A DNA stretch of 64,000 nucleotides from Paenibacillus flagellatus (GTDB taxonomy: Bacteria > Bacillota > Bacilli > Paenibacillales > NBRC-103111): NCBI RefSeq assembly GCF_003217775.1, contig NZ_QJVJ01000002.1, forward strand, positions 372,001-436,000, read 5' to 3'. Below are positions 16,199-24,937 of this stretch, piece by piece. The position numbers and the translations under genes were made by a program. Position 1 is the first letter of the stretch. Every line of letters begins with the position of its first letter. The notes under the pieces were generated by a model. The model ran no database searches. It was not told where the DNA came from and saw only the letters and a list, made by a program, of their open reading frames with translations.

Positions 16199-17548
16199 AT
16201 GAACCAAGAGGCAATCGCCCCGGCGCAACCCGCCGAAGGGCTTTCGACACGAATGACGGTTTTTACGTTTTTGCTCGGCATCTTCATGGGGGCGCTCGAC
16301 CACGGCATCGTCGGCCCCGCGCTAAGCTCGATCCTCGCCGAATTCGGCATCGGCGCAAGCTGGGGCGTATGGAGCTTTACGGCGTATACGCTGCTGTTTG
16401 CGGTCAGCATCCCGGTTCTCGGCAAGCTGTCCGACCGGTTCGGCCGGAAACGGACGTATGCGGCGGGCATCGTCCTGTTCGCCGCCGGCTCGCTCATCGC
16501 CGCCTTCGCGCCGACGTTTACGGTGTTTCTGATCGGACGGGCCGTGCAGGCGATCGGGACGGGGGGCATTTTCCCGATAACGGGCGCTCAGATCGCGATG
16601 TCGTATCCGCCGGAGCGTAGAGGCAAGATGCTCGGCCTCATCGGCATGATTTTCGGACTCGGCACGATTCTGGGTCCCGTTCTGGGCGGACTGATCGTCG
16701 AGCGGATGGATTGGCAGTGGATTTTCCTGATCAACGTTCCGATCTCGATCGTCATTTTGCTGCTCCTATCCGCCGTTCGCCAGAGCCAGCCCGTCGTCCG
16801 GAAGCCGATCGACTTCGCCGGCATCGCGCTGCTCACGGTCCTGATCTTATCGGTCATGCTCGGCATTACGCTCGAGCAAGTGACGTTCGTCGCCGTCGGC
16901 GTCGTCCTCATCCCGCTCCTCGTCGCCGTCGAACGCCGATCGGCCGACCCCGTCATGAATTTGAGCTACTTTACGCGATCCAATACGTTGACGCTGCTGG
17001 TGTCTTCGATGATTTCCGGCTTCGTCATGGCGTCGGCGACGAATATGATCCCGTTTTTTTCCGAAACGGTTCTCGGCTTGGATAAAGGCGCCGCCGGCAT
17101 GAGCGTTGCGCCGCTCGCCGTCGCTTCCGCGGCCGCATCCCTCGTGGGCGGGTTTCTCGTCGACAAGGCGGGCGCCAAACGCGTGCTGCTGCTCGGATTC
17201 GCCATTACGCTCGCCGCAGGTGCCGCCATGGCGTTCGGAGTCGGATCGACGGCCGTCTTCTATCCGGTTACGGCGGCGCTCGGCTTCGGGATCGGCATCG
17301 TCGTCGGAGCCCCGCTCAACATGCTCATCCTGCAGGCGGTCGATCCGAAGGAAACCGGTACGGCGGTGGGGTATATCAGCTTGTTCCGTTCGCTCGGCTC
17401 GACGATGGGACCGACCGTCGCCGGTTTGCTCCTGGCGCTGTTCGACAACGGATTCGCCGTGCTGTTCACGATCAGCGCCGGCGTATCGGCGGTCGGCCTC
17501 GGGCTTCTGATCCTCGTGCACAAAACGAAGCGCCCTGCGGCGCCGTAA
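16199..17548 (+). CDS. MFS transporter (drug:proton antiporter type)
   Basis: 449 residues with at least twelve hydrophobic segments. The loop 2/3 signature GKLSDRFGRKRTY and the antiporter motif GTILGPVLGGLIVER point to a DHA-type drug exporter. ATG 16199 is used because AAAGGAG lies 10 nt upstream; the in-frame ATG at 16163 overlaps the promoter -10. It is the first gene of a likely operon with the thioredoxin-like and dehydrogenase-like genes (gaps 19 and 62 bp). It is controlled by the palindrome-containing promoter. The exported compound is unknown. Confidence 0.85.
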   Translation: MNQEAIAPAQPAEGLSTRMTVFTFLLGIFMGALDHGIVGPALSSILAEFGIGASWGVWSFTAYTLLFAVSIPVLGKLSDRFGRKRTYAAGIVLFAAGSLIAAFAPTFTVFLIGRAVQAIGTGGIFPITGAQIAMSYPPERRGKMLGLIGMIFGLGTILGPVLGGLIVERMDWQWIFLINVPISIVILLLLSAVRQSQPVVRKPIDFAGIALLTVLILSVMLGITLEQVTFVAVGVVLIPLLVAVERRSADPVMNLSYFTRSNTLTLLVSSMISGFVMASATNMIPFFSETVLGLDKGAAGMSVAPLAVASAAASLVGGFLVDKAGAKRVLLLGFAITLAAGAAMAFGVGSTAVFYPVTAALGFGIGIVVGAPLNMLILQAVDPKETGTAVGYISLFRSLGSTMGPTVAGLLLALFDNGFAVLFTISAGVSAVGLGLLILVHKTKRPAAP

Positions 17549-17567
17549 TCGAAAGGAGACGATTCGA

Positions 17568-17894
17568 ATGGCCATTGTGGAATTGACGGATTCGACATAC
17601 GAGGAAGCGGTGCGGGAGGGGGTTGTCCTCGTGGAATTTTGGGCGGAATGGTGCACCTATTGCAAGCTGATGACGCCGATTTTGAACGAAATCGAAGCGG
17701 AGCTCGGGGACCGGCTGACGGTCGCTACCGTCAATGCGGAGACGGAGATTCTCGCGACCGAACGAATGGAGGTCATGAGCTTGCCGGCGCTGTTCCTGTA
17801 CGCGGACGGCCAAGTCGTCGGGAAGGTGACGGGCTACGTGCCGAAGGAAACGCTCGTGAACGAATTTCTGCTGAAGCTTCTGCCCAGGCGATAA
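17568..17894 (+). CDS. Thioredoxin-family protein with CTYC active site
   Basis: 108 residues, a normal thioredoxin length. The redox motif is WAEWCTYCK at about residues 25-33, and the cis-proline is in MSLPALFLY near residue 68. The CTYC dipeptide replaces the CGPC of general thioredoxins, which usually shifts redox potential and partner choice. The start ATG has AAAGGAG about 9 nt upstream. It has no signal peptide, so it is cytoplasmic. Its place between a carrier and a dehydrogenase under a CsoR/CstR-like operator hints at thiol or sulfane-sulfur stress, as inference. Confidence 0.85.
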   Translation: MAIVELTDSTYEEAVREGVVLVEFWAEWCTYCKLMTPILNEIEAELGDRLTVATVNAETEILATERMEVMSLPALFLYADGQVVGKVTGYVPKETLVNEFLLKLLPRR

Positions 17895-17956
17895 CGGACG
17901 GAGCGTTTGAACGGGAGCCGGACGAACCTTTAACCTTTATTGGAGGGAGCAACGAA

Positions 17957-18556
17957 ATGAAAATTTTGCTTATTGGCGCGAACGGCACGATCGGAAGCGC
18001 CGTTCGCGGCGAACTGGAGCCGCGGCACGACATCGTATCGGCCGGGAGGAAGGGCGCGGACGTTTCCGTCGACCTCGCCTCCCCCGAAAGCATAACGGCC
18101 ATGTACCGGAAAGTCGGCCAAGTGGACGCCGTCGTCTGTACGGCCGGGGAGACGTACTTCGGCCCGCTGTCGGGCATGACGCCCGAACGGAACGAGCTGA
18201 CGATTCGGAGCAAGCTGACGGGACAAATCAACCTCGTGCTGCTCGGACTCGAGCATGTCCGCGACCGGGGCAGCTTCACGTTGACGACGGGCGTCATTAT
18301 GGACGATCCGATCGCCGGGGGCGCTTCGGCCGCGATCGCCGGCGGCGCGATCCAAGCGTTCGTCCGGTCGGCCGCGATCGAGATGCCCCGCGGCATCCGG
18401 ATCAATCACGTCAGCCCGGGCGTCGTCGCGGAATCGATCGAGACATACGGGCCGTACTTTCCCGGCTTCGAGCCGGTTCCCGCCGCCCGGGTGGCGCTCG
18501 CTTACCGGAAAAGCGTCGAAGGCGCGCAGACGGGACAAGCTTATCGGGTATACTAA
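17957..18556 (+). CDS. Short-chain dehydrogenase-like protein lacking the YxxxK pair
   Basis: 199 residues. The N-terminal dinucleotide motif is GANGTIGSAV (about 7-16), followed by DAVVCTAG and NHVSPGVVAES typical of the SDR fold. Where the catalytic Tyr-x-x-x-Lys should lie, the sequence reads AAIAGGAIQAF. The classical acid/base pair is therefore absent, as in a known divergent SDR subgroup. The start ATG follows GGAGGGAG; the open frame upstream overlaps the thioredoxin gene in another frame and is not coding. It is the last gene of the operon, ahead of a terminator. Confidence 0.8.
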   Translation: MKILLIGANGTIGSAVRGELEPRHDIVSAGRKGADVSVDLASPESITAMYRKVGQVDAVVCTAGETYFGPLSGMTPERNELTIRSKLTGQINLVLLGLEHVRDRGSFTLTTGVIMDDPIAGGASAAIAGGAIQAFVRSAAIEMPRGIRINHVSPGVVAESIETYGPYFPGFEPVPAARVALAYRKSVEGAQTGQAYRVY

Positions 18557-18562
18557 CCATCC

Positions 18563-18593
18563 AGATCGTCCGTACCGGACGGTCTTTCTTTTT
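18563..18593 (+). terminator. Terminator of MFS-thioredoxin-SDR operon
   Basis: A 10-bp stem with a TAC loop runs from AGATCGTCCG to CGGACGGTCT (18563-18585) and is followed by TTTCTTTTT. It closes the operon before the ABC importer genes. Confidence 0.85.
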
Positions 18594-18799
18594 GCCTTCC
18601 AGCTGCCCCTTATGTCGGTTTTACGACTTTATCCCCCTTTTGCGAATCCGGCCGAAAACCGGGAGAAATCAACAATTCCGGCACTATTCTTCCCGATGGT
18701 TTACCCGTTACGATGACGTTGCAGCGACCCCAACCCCGATACCGAAACCGACTACAACCGGCTCCCGCTGCAGGGGGCCGACCGAGGAGTGATTCCGTC

Positions 18800-19789
18800 A
18801 TGACCGTATCCGCCGCGACATCCGACTCTCCGTCCGGGCGAGCCGACGGAGGCGCCGAGCCGGCTCATCGGCCGCGACCCGCCGCCAAGCGCTCGGTGCG
18901 GGCCCGTCTTTGGAAGGAGCGGTACTTGTTTTTGCTTCTGCTGCCGGGTCTCGTCTATTTCATCGTCTACAAATACGTGCCGATGCTCGGCTCCGTCATC
19001 GCCTTCCAGGACTACAGCGCCTTTCGCGGCTTCCTGCACAGCGATTGGGTCGGGCTGAAGCATTTCCGCAAAATATTCGCCGACGCCGAGGTGCTTCGCG
19101 TCCTATGGAATACGCTGCTGCTGTCGTTTTTGCAGGTGGCGTTCGCCTTCCCGGTATCGATCGTCCTGTCGCTTATGCTGAACGAGCTGAAGAGCGACCG
19201 GTACAAGAAGCTGATCCAGTCCATCGTCTATTTGCCGCATTTTTTGTCTTGGGTCGTCGTCATCGGCATCGTGACGATTTTCCTCAAGCACGAGGGCATC
19301 GTCAACCGGCTGATCGGCCTCGTCGGCCTCGAGCCGGTGTCGTATTTGCAGGAGCCGGGCTGGTTCATGCCGCTCATCGTGCTCGAGGTGATCTGGAAGG
19401 AATCCGGCTGGGGCACGATCATTTTCCTCGCGGCGCTGTCCGGCGTCAGCCCGAGCCTGTACGAGGCGGCCGTTGTCGACGGAGCGAACCGTTGGCGGCA
19501 GCTGTGGCACATTACGCTGCCCGCGATCCGGAGCACGATCGTCATCCTGCTCATTTTGCGGCTCGGCAGCGTGCTCGACGTCGGCTTCGAGCAAATTTTT
19601 CTCATGCTGAACCCGTTCAACAAAGAAGTCGGCAACGTGCTCGATACGTACGTCTACTTCAAAGGCGTCCAGCAGGCGGACTTCAGCTTCGCGACCGCGG
19701 TCGGGCTGTTCAAGGGCGCCGTCGGGCTCGTCCTGATCGTCGCCGCCAACCGGCTGGCGAAGCGGTTCGGGGAGGAAGGCGTCTACTGA
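18800..19789 (+). CDS. Carbohydrate ABC transporter permease, LplB type
   Basis: 329 residues with six predicted transmembrane segments. The permease EAA loop is EAAVVDGANRWRQLWHITLP at about residues 226-245. The charged N-terminus followed by ERYLFLLLLPGLVYFIVYKY is characteristic of LplB-type sugar permeases. ATG 18800 is chosen because of GAGGAGT about 9 nt upstream, rather than the earlier ATG at 18713. It pairs with the next permease. No ATP-binding subunit is encoded here, so a shared MsmX-like ATPase elsewhere is expected from family knowledge. Confidence 0.9.
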   Translation: MTVSAATSDSPSGRADGGAEPAHRPRPAAKRSVRARLWKERYLFLLLLPGLVYFIVYKYVPMLGSVIAFQDYSAFRGFLHSDWVGLKHFRKIFADAEVLRVLWNTLLLSFLQVAFAFPVSIVLSLMLNELKSDRYKKLIQSIVYLPHFLSWVVVIGIVTIFLKHEGIVNRLIGLVGLEPVSYLQEPGWFMPLIVLEVIWKESGWGTIIFLAALSGVSPSLYEAAVVDGANRWRQLWHITLPAIRSTIVILLILRLGSVLDVGFEQIFLMLNPFNKEVGNVLDTYVYFKGVQQADFSFATAVGLFKGAVGLVLIVAANRLAKRFGEEGVY

Positions 19790-19814
19790 TGCGACAGAAA
19801 GGCAGGTGCACCCC

Positions 19815-20696
19815 GTGAATCATTCGTCCGTCTCCGATAAAATCGTCGATGCGGTCAACGCCGTCCTGCTGGCGGCCGTCGCGCTCGTCATGCTGTTCCC
19901 GTTTTTCTACATCTTCGCGGTGTCGTTCTCGTCGTACGAGGAGTACGTGCAGAGCGAGCTGCTTTTGTGGCCGAAGCATTGGGTGCTCGACTCGTACCGG
20001 TACATTTTCGGCTCCAACGCGTTCGTCCGGTCGCTCGGCGTCACGGTATTCGTGACGATCGCCGGCACGCTGTTCAACCTGCTGCTGACGTCGACGATGG
20101 CTTACGCGCTGTCGCGCGGCATCTGGGGGCAGAAGACGTTTCTCGTCATGGTGCTGTTCACGTTCATATTCAGCGCGGGCATCATCCCGAGCTATTTGGT
20201 CGTCAAGGCGACCGGCCTTCTCGACACGTACTGGTCCCTCATCGTACCCGGCGCGATTTCGTCGTTCAACCTGATCGTCATCCGCCAGTTTTTCCAAAAC
20301 ATTCCGCACGAGCTGCAGGAAGCGGCGCTGATCGACGGAGCGAACGACCTGCGCATCTTCACCCGGATCGTTCTGCCGCTGTCGAAGCCGGCGCTCGCCG
20401 CATTCGGGCTGTTCTACGCGGTCGGCCATTGGAACACGTACTTCGGCGCGATTTTGTACATCAGCGATCCGAAGAAATGGACGGTGCAGGTCGTGCTGCG
20501 GCAAATCGTCATTCTCGAGGAGGCCGCGACGACGCTCAATCCGGCCAAGGACGCGATGCTGGGGGCGAATCCGCCTCCGCCCGAGACGATCGGGATGGCC
20601 GCGATTTTGCTTGCCACGCTGCCGATTTTGATCGTCTACCCGTTTCTGCAAAAGCATTTCGCGAAAGGGGTGATGCTCGGGTCGGTCAAAGGCTGA
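19815..20696 (+). CDS. Carbohydrate ABC transporter permease, YtcP/LplC type
   Basis: 293 residues with six hydrophobic segments. The EAA loop is EAALIDGANDLRIFTRIVLP at about residues 177-196, and the C-terminus FLQKHFAKGVMLGSVKG is the usual ending of YtcP-type permeases. The start is GTG 19815 with CAGGTG 6 nt upstream; an in-frame GTG at 19806 is too close to any RBS. It lies 25 bp behind the LplB-type gene and forms the heterodimeric importer channel with it. Confidence 0.9.
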   Translation: MNHSSVSDKIVDAVNAVLLAAVALVMLFPFFYIFAVSFSSYEEYVQSELLLWPKHWVLDSYRYIFGSNAFVRSLGVTVFVTIAGTLFNLLLTSTMAYALSRGIWGQKTFLVMVLFTFIFSAGIIPSYLVVKATGLLDTYWSLIVPGAISSFNLIVIRQFFQNIPHELQEAALIDGANDLRIFTRIVLPLSKPALAAFGLFYAVGHWNTYFGAILYISDPKKWTVQVVLRQIVILEEAATTLNPAKDAMLGANPPPPETIGMAAILLATLPILIVYPFLQKHFAKGVMLGSVKG

Positions 20697-20786
20697 CCGG
20701 AGCCGCGGGCACGAAGCCCGGTTCGAAAACGAGCTTTTCGCGAAAACCGTTTTGTGAGAAAATAAGAACGAGAGGGGTTCGTTTCC

Positions 20787-22373
20787 ATGAAAACGAAAAC
20801 TGCGCTGATCGCCATCGTCGCCGTCGCGGCGCTGGGCGGAACCGTCGCTTGCTCCACCGGCGGCAAGGACGAAAGCGGATCGGGACCGGCCGGAGGCGCG
20901 CAGGCGCAGCCGGACGACAAAAGCAAAACGTACGCGATCACCTACCTGGACGGCACGTACGCTAGCCCCGTCCCGCCATCCGACAGCCCCGGCATCCAGA
21001 TGATCAACGACAAGTTCAACGTCGACTTCAAGACGGAGTTCGTGCCGTACTCGGAATACGGCCAGAAGCTGCCGGTCAAGATGGCGAGCGGCGACATTCC
21101 CGACGTCATCGGCATGGAAACCGCCGATTCCAACTACTACAAGTGGGCGAAGCAAGGTGCGTTTTTGCCGCTCGACTCGTACATCGACCGCTATCCGACG
21201 CTGAAGATGGTGCCCCAGTTCGTCTGGGACGCGATGAAGGTCGACGGCAAGGTGTACGGCATTCCCCGCTATTTCCCGATGAAATACGGCAAGCAGCCGA
21301 TGATTCGCAAAGACTGGCTCGACAAGCTCGGGCTGAAGGTGCCGACCAATTTCGAGGAATTGAAGCAGGTGGCGATCGCGTTCGCCAAAAACGATCCGGA
21401 CGGCAACGGCAAGGACGACACGTACGGCATCATGCTGGCGAAAGGGATCCAGTACGATTTCGATTTCGGCGTATACTGGAATCCGGCCGCATGGTATCAT
21501 ACGAATCGGGACGGACAGACGATTCCCGGTCTCATCGCGGACGCGTCCAAGGAGCGCATCCAGATGCTCGCCGATTTGTACAAGGCCGGCGCGATTCCGA
21601 AAGACTGGGCGGTCGCCAAAATTTCCGATGTGAAGAAAGCGTTTTACGCCGGCAAATTCGGCATCTTTTACGAGCAGCCGTACGACAAATGGCCGACCGA
21701 CTTCCGCACGCTCCAGTCGATCGATCCGAAAGCCGAGCTCGTCCCGATTCCGCCTTTCAAGGCGCCGGACGGCACCCAAGGGTTCAACGGCTTGACGGGC
21801 TACTATCAGATCTTCACGCTGAACGCGAAGCTGAAGGACGATCCGGGCAAAGTAACGCGCTTCCTGGAGATGAACGATTACTTCCGCAAGTTCATCCCGG
21901 TCGACCAGCGGACGGCGCAAAACCCGGATTACGACTGGCAAAACGGCAAGGAGGGCGTCGGCTACAAAATCGTGAACGGCAATCAGGAGAACACCGATTT
22001 CGGGCAAGGGCTGCAGCCTCGCTTTTACTTGGAATCGCGGTATTGGGCGCCGAACGACGAGGCGAACGAAGTGTCGAAGGTGGCCGTCGACCCGCTGCAA
22101 AAGTCGCTGTTCTCGGCGATGGAGACGATGCTCAAAAATTACAAGGTGTACATCAATCCGATCAACCGGATCAAGTCCGAGAAGTTCATGGAAAAGTGGG
22201 GCGAGCTGGAGCAGCTCGTGCGCGACGAGCAGACGAAAATGATCGTCGGCCAGTCGAGCGTGGCGGACTGGGACGGCATGGTCCGGACGTTCCTGGCGAA
22301 AGGCGGCAAGGAAGTGATCGACGAGGTGAACAAAGCGTTCAAGGACGCCGGCATCAAGGGCGAGTGGCAATAA
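20787..22373 (+). CDS. Extracellular solute-binding lipoprotein of sugar ABC importer
   Basis: 528 residues. The N-terminal signal MKTKTALIAIVAVAALGG ends in a lipobox-like TVAC near residue 22, followed by a Gly/Ser/Asp-rich linker. The large mature domain has features of LipO/YtcQ-type binding proteins (GDIPDVIG, DSYIDRYPTLK, GIPRYFPMKYGKQPMIRKDWLDKLG). It should be anchored outside and deliver an oligosaccharide to the two permeases just upstream. The ATG is preceded by GAGAGGGGT. The ligand is unknown; the nearby NagA gene makes amino-sugar oligosaccharides a reasonable guess. Confidence 0.9.
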   Translation: MKTKTALIAIVAVAALGGTVACSTGGKDESGSGPAGGAQAQPDDKSKTYAITYLDGTYASPVPPSDSPGIQMINDKFNVDFKTEFVPYSEYGQKLPVKMASGDIPDVIGMETADSNYYKWAKQGAFLPLDSYIDRYPTLKMVPQFVWDAMKVDGKVYGIPRYFPMKYGKQPMIRKDWLDKLGLKVPTNFEELKQVAIAFAKNDPDGNGKDDTYGIMLAKGIQYDFDFGVYWNPAAWYHTNRDGQTIPGLIADASKERIQMLADLYKAGAIPKDWAVAKISDVKKAFYAGKFGIFYEQPYDKWPTDFRTLQSIDPKAELVPIPPFKAPDGTQGFNGLTGYYQIFTLNAKLKDDPGKVTRFLEMNDYFRKFIPVDQRTAQNPDYDWQNGKEGVGYKIVNGNQENTDFGQGLQPRFYLESRYWAPNDEANEVSKVAVDPLQKSLFSAMETMLKNYKVYINPINRIKSEKFMEKWGELEQLVRDEQTKMIVGQSSVADWDGMVRTFLAKGGKEVIDEVNKAFKDAGIKGEWQ

Positions 22374-22385
22374 GCGGGACGAAGG

Positions 22386-22408
22386 TAGAGGGAATCGCAT
22401 TCCCTCTA
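22386..22408 (+). terminator. Terminator or attenuator after solute-binding protein
   Basis: A perfect 10-bp stem TAGAGGGAAT/ATTCCCTCTA with a 3-nt loop is followed by TTTCGTTT. The T tract is short, so partial read-through into nagA is likely; no separate nagA promoter is evident. Confidence 0.75.
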
Positions 22409-22466
22409 TTTCGTTTGGATGGACGAATCGACAGCCGTTGTACGAACGGCAGGGGAGGAACTAGGC

Positions 22467-23630
22467 GTGGGGGAGACGATATGGATCAACGCGACGCTGT
22501 ATACGGAACACCGGGTGATCGAGAACGGACGGCTGATCGCCGCGGATAACGGCACGATCCGGGCGCTCGGCGACGAGCTGCTGCCGGTCCCGGCGAATGC
22601 GCGCGTCGTCGATTGCAGGGGAGCACTGCTCGTGCCGGGCTTCATCGACGTGCACGTGCACGGCGGCAACGGCTACGCGATGATGGACGGGACGTTCGAG
22701 GCGTTGGACGGCATGAGCCGGTTCCATGCGGCGCACGGGACGACCGCTTTTTTGGCGACGACGTCGACGGGGGCCAAAGGCGACATCGTGCGCGCGCTCG
22801 CCAACGCGGCCGAGCATACGGGCCTGACGTCGGGAGCGGAGCTCGCCGGCATCCATATGGAAGGCCCGTATTTGGACGAGAAGCGCCGGGGGGCGCAGAG
22901 CAAAGAGCATCTGCGTCTGCCGACGCCGGACGAAATCGACGAGCTGGTCGAGGCGGCCGGCGGCCACATGCGGCTCGTGACGCTCGCTCCGGAAATCGAG
23001 GGCGGGCTGGAGGCGGTCAAACGGTTCGTCGCGAAGGGCGTCACCGTCTCGGCGGGCCATTCCGACGCGACGTTCGACGAAGTGTCGGCGGCGGTCCGGT
23101 TCGGCCTGAACCATACGACCCATCATTTCAACGGGATGAGCCCGTTCCATCATCGCGAGCCGGGATTGGCCGGGGCGGGCTTGCTGCTGCCCGAGCTGAC
23201 GACCGAGCTGATCTGCGACGGCATCCATGTTCATCCCTCCGCCGTGAAGCTGCTGTTCGAGGCGAAATCGCCGGACAAGGTGTGCCTCATTACCGATGCG
23301 GTCCGGCCCGCAGGTCTCCCGGACGGGGAGTACGGCGAGGTGGTCGTCCGCTCCGGCGAAATTACGCTGAAGGACGGCTCGTCGCTCGCGGGCAGCTCGC
23401 TGACGATGCTCCAGGCGCTGCGCAACGCGGTCCGGTATACCGGGTACGCCCTCGAGAAGCTGCTGCCGTCGCTGACGTCCGTGCCGGCGCGCCAAGCCCG
23501 GCTCGACCGGGTGAAAGGCTCGCTGCATGCGGGCAAGCACGCCGATTTTCTGCTGCTGACCCCGGAGCTTGCGCTCATCGCCACGCATGTGAGAGGAAAG
23601 GAAGTTTACCGTTCGGAAATCGCGCTCTAG
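22467..23630 (+). CDS. nagA: N-acetylglucosamine-6-phosphate deacetylase
   Basis: 387 residues. It converts GlcNAc-6-phosphate to glucosamine-6-phosphate and acetate in the cytoplasm. Amidohydrolase motifs are in order: HVHGGNGYAMMDG (metal HxH), HMEGPYLDEKRRGAQ, SAGHSDATFDE, THHFNGMSPFHHREPG, CDGIHVHP, and the catalytic aspartate in LITDAV. The start is GTG 22467 with AGGGGAGGAA 6 nt upstream; earlier in-frame ATG codons lack an RBS. It follows the sugar ABC importer and is 12 bp before an MFS carrier. No nagB or GntR regulator lies beside it. Confidence 0.93.
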   Translation: MGETIWINATLYTEHRVIENGRLIAADNGTIRALGDELLPVPANARVVDCRGALLVPGFIDVHVHGGNGYAMMDGTFEALDGMSRFHAAHGTTAFLATTSTGAKGDIVRALANAAEHTGLTSGAELAGIHMEGPYLDEKRRGAQSKEHLRLPTPDEIDELVEAAGGHMRLVTLAPEIEGGLEAVKRFVAKGVTVSAGHSDATFDEVSAAVRFGLNHTTHHFNGMSPFHHREPGLAGAGLLLPELTTELICDGIHVHPSAVKLLFEAKSPDKVCLITDAVRPAGLPDGEYGEVVVRSGEITLKDGSSLAGSSLTMLQALRNAVRYTGYALEKLLPSLTSVPARQARLDRVKGSLHAGKHADFLLLTPELALIATHVRGKEVYRSEIAL

Positions 23631-23642
23631 GAGAGAGGCAGC

Positions 23643-24860
23643 ATGGGATTATGGCATCGGCGGAGCTACGTTCCGGAGGAAAAGCGGCTGTCCCGCGAGG
23701 CGGTCGTCACGCTTGTCATGCAAGGGCTGTTCCTGTTCGGTTCTACGATGTCCGGCACGTTCATGAACTTGTACCTGTGGCGTTTGACGAACAGCTTATG
23801 GATCAGCGGCTTGTTCAACATCGTCACGTACGCGTTCACGGCCGTCGGCTTCGTCGTCGGCGGCAAGCTGGCGAAGCGCAAAGGGCTGCTGACCGTCTAC
23901 CGGCTCGGCATCGCCTTCATCGCGCTGTATTACTTGGTCGTCGTCCTGACGCGGGAGAGCGTGGCGCCGTATTACGCGCTGTTCGGCGCATGCCTCGGCT
24001 TCGCGGGCGGGCTGTACTGGATCGGCTATTGGTCGATCACGTACGTCGTGTCCCATGACGGCAACCGGCTCCGGTTCATCGGTCTCGCCTCGCTGACGTC
24101 GACGATCGCCACGCTGGCCGCGCCGTTGACGTCGGCCGCCATATTCGGCGTCGCCGACGGATTGGCCGGTTATGCCATCGTGTTCGGCGCGGCGTTCGTC
24201 GTCTTCGTGCTCGCCGCGCTGACGAGCACGCGCATCCGGCTCGCGCCGGTTCGGCGCAAGACGTACTACTTGCGCCATATGATCCCGCTCATGCGCACGA
24301 ATGCCGACTGGCGCAAGGCGGTGCTCGGCAATACGCTGCTCGGCTTCAAGCAGGGGGCGCTCTTGTTTTTGCCGACGCTGCTCGTCTATCAAGTCATGCA
24401 GGAGGAGAACAAGGTCGGCTATTTCAACGCGGCGCTGTCGCTCTTGTCGATCGCGGCCAGCTATTTGTTCTCCCGCTACGCGACGGAGCGCGGCGCCAGG
24501 ACGTACTTGCTCGTCACGGTCACCCTGTACGTCGCGGCGGCCGGCTCGCTCGTCTTCGGCGTCACGCTTTCGTCCGTCGTCGCCTTCATGCTCGTCCATA
24601 CGGTATGCAACCCGGTCAAGGCGGGGGCGTTCGACGGGTATTATTACCGGCTGATCGGGAGCATGCCGCTCAAGGGGGAGCTGCGGGTCGAGACGATGGT
24701 CATTCGCGAAGCGTGCTGGAATACCGGGCGTATCGCGTTCGTCCTGCTGCTCGTCGTGTTCGTGAACGACTTGCGGGCGGCCGGTCTCGCCTGGTTCGTG
24801 CTGCTGACGATGGCGTCGCAATATGCGCTCGTCGCCTTGCTGGACAAGCCGAAGCGATAA
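23643..24860 (+). CDS. MFS transporter downstream of nagA
   Basis: 405 residues with about eleven to twelve hydrophobic segments (for example LFNIVTYAFTAVGFVVGGKL). The loop 2/3 motif is the modified GGKLAKRKGLL. It starts 12 bp after nagA with GGAGAGAGG as RBS, so the two are co-transcribed. The subfamily could not be fixed. Import or efflux of an amino sugar or its breakdown product is inferred only from the operon. A strong terminator follows. Confidence 0.85.
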   Translation: MGLWHRRSYVPEEKRLSREAVVTLVMQGLFLFGSTMSGTFMNLYLWRLTNSLWISGLFNIVTYAFTAVGFVVGGKLAKRKGLLTVYRLGIAFIALYYLVVVLTRESVAPYYALFGACLGFAGGLYWIGYWSITYVVSHDGNRLRFIGLASLTSTIATLAAPLTSAAIFGVADGLAGYAIVFGAAFVVFVLAALTSTRIRLAPVRRKTYYLRHMIPLMRTNADWRKAVLGNTLLGFKQGALLFLPTLLVYQVMQEENKVGYFNAALSLLSIAASYLFSRYATERGARTYLLVTVTLYVAAAGSLVFGVTLSSVVAFMLVHTVCNPVKAGAFDGYYYRLIGSMPLKGELRVETMVIREACWNTGRIAFVLLLVVFVNDLRAAGLAWFVLLTMASQYALVALLDKPKR

Positions 24861-24880
24861 ATAGCGCGAATACGGGAAAA

Positions 24881-24919
24881 CCCCGGCCATCCCTCGAGAG
24901 GGAAGGTCGGGGTCTTTTT
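24881..24919. terminator. Terminator between convergent MFS and pepF genes
   Basis: CCCCGGCCATCCCTC pairs with GGGAAGGTCGGGG around a GAGA-type loop, with T5 on the + strand. It ends the nagA-MFS unit; pepF converges from the other side. Confidence 0.85.
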
Positions 24920-24937
24920 GTCGAGCATGTGTCGCGA

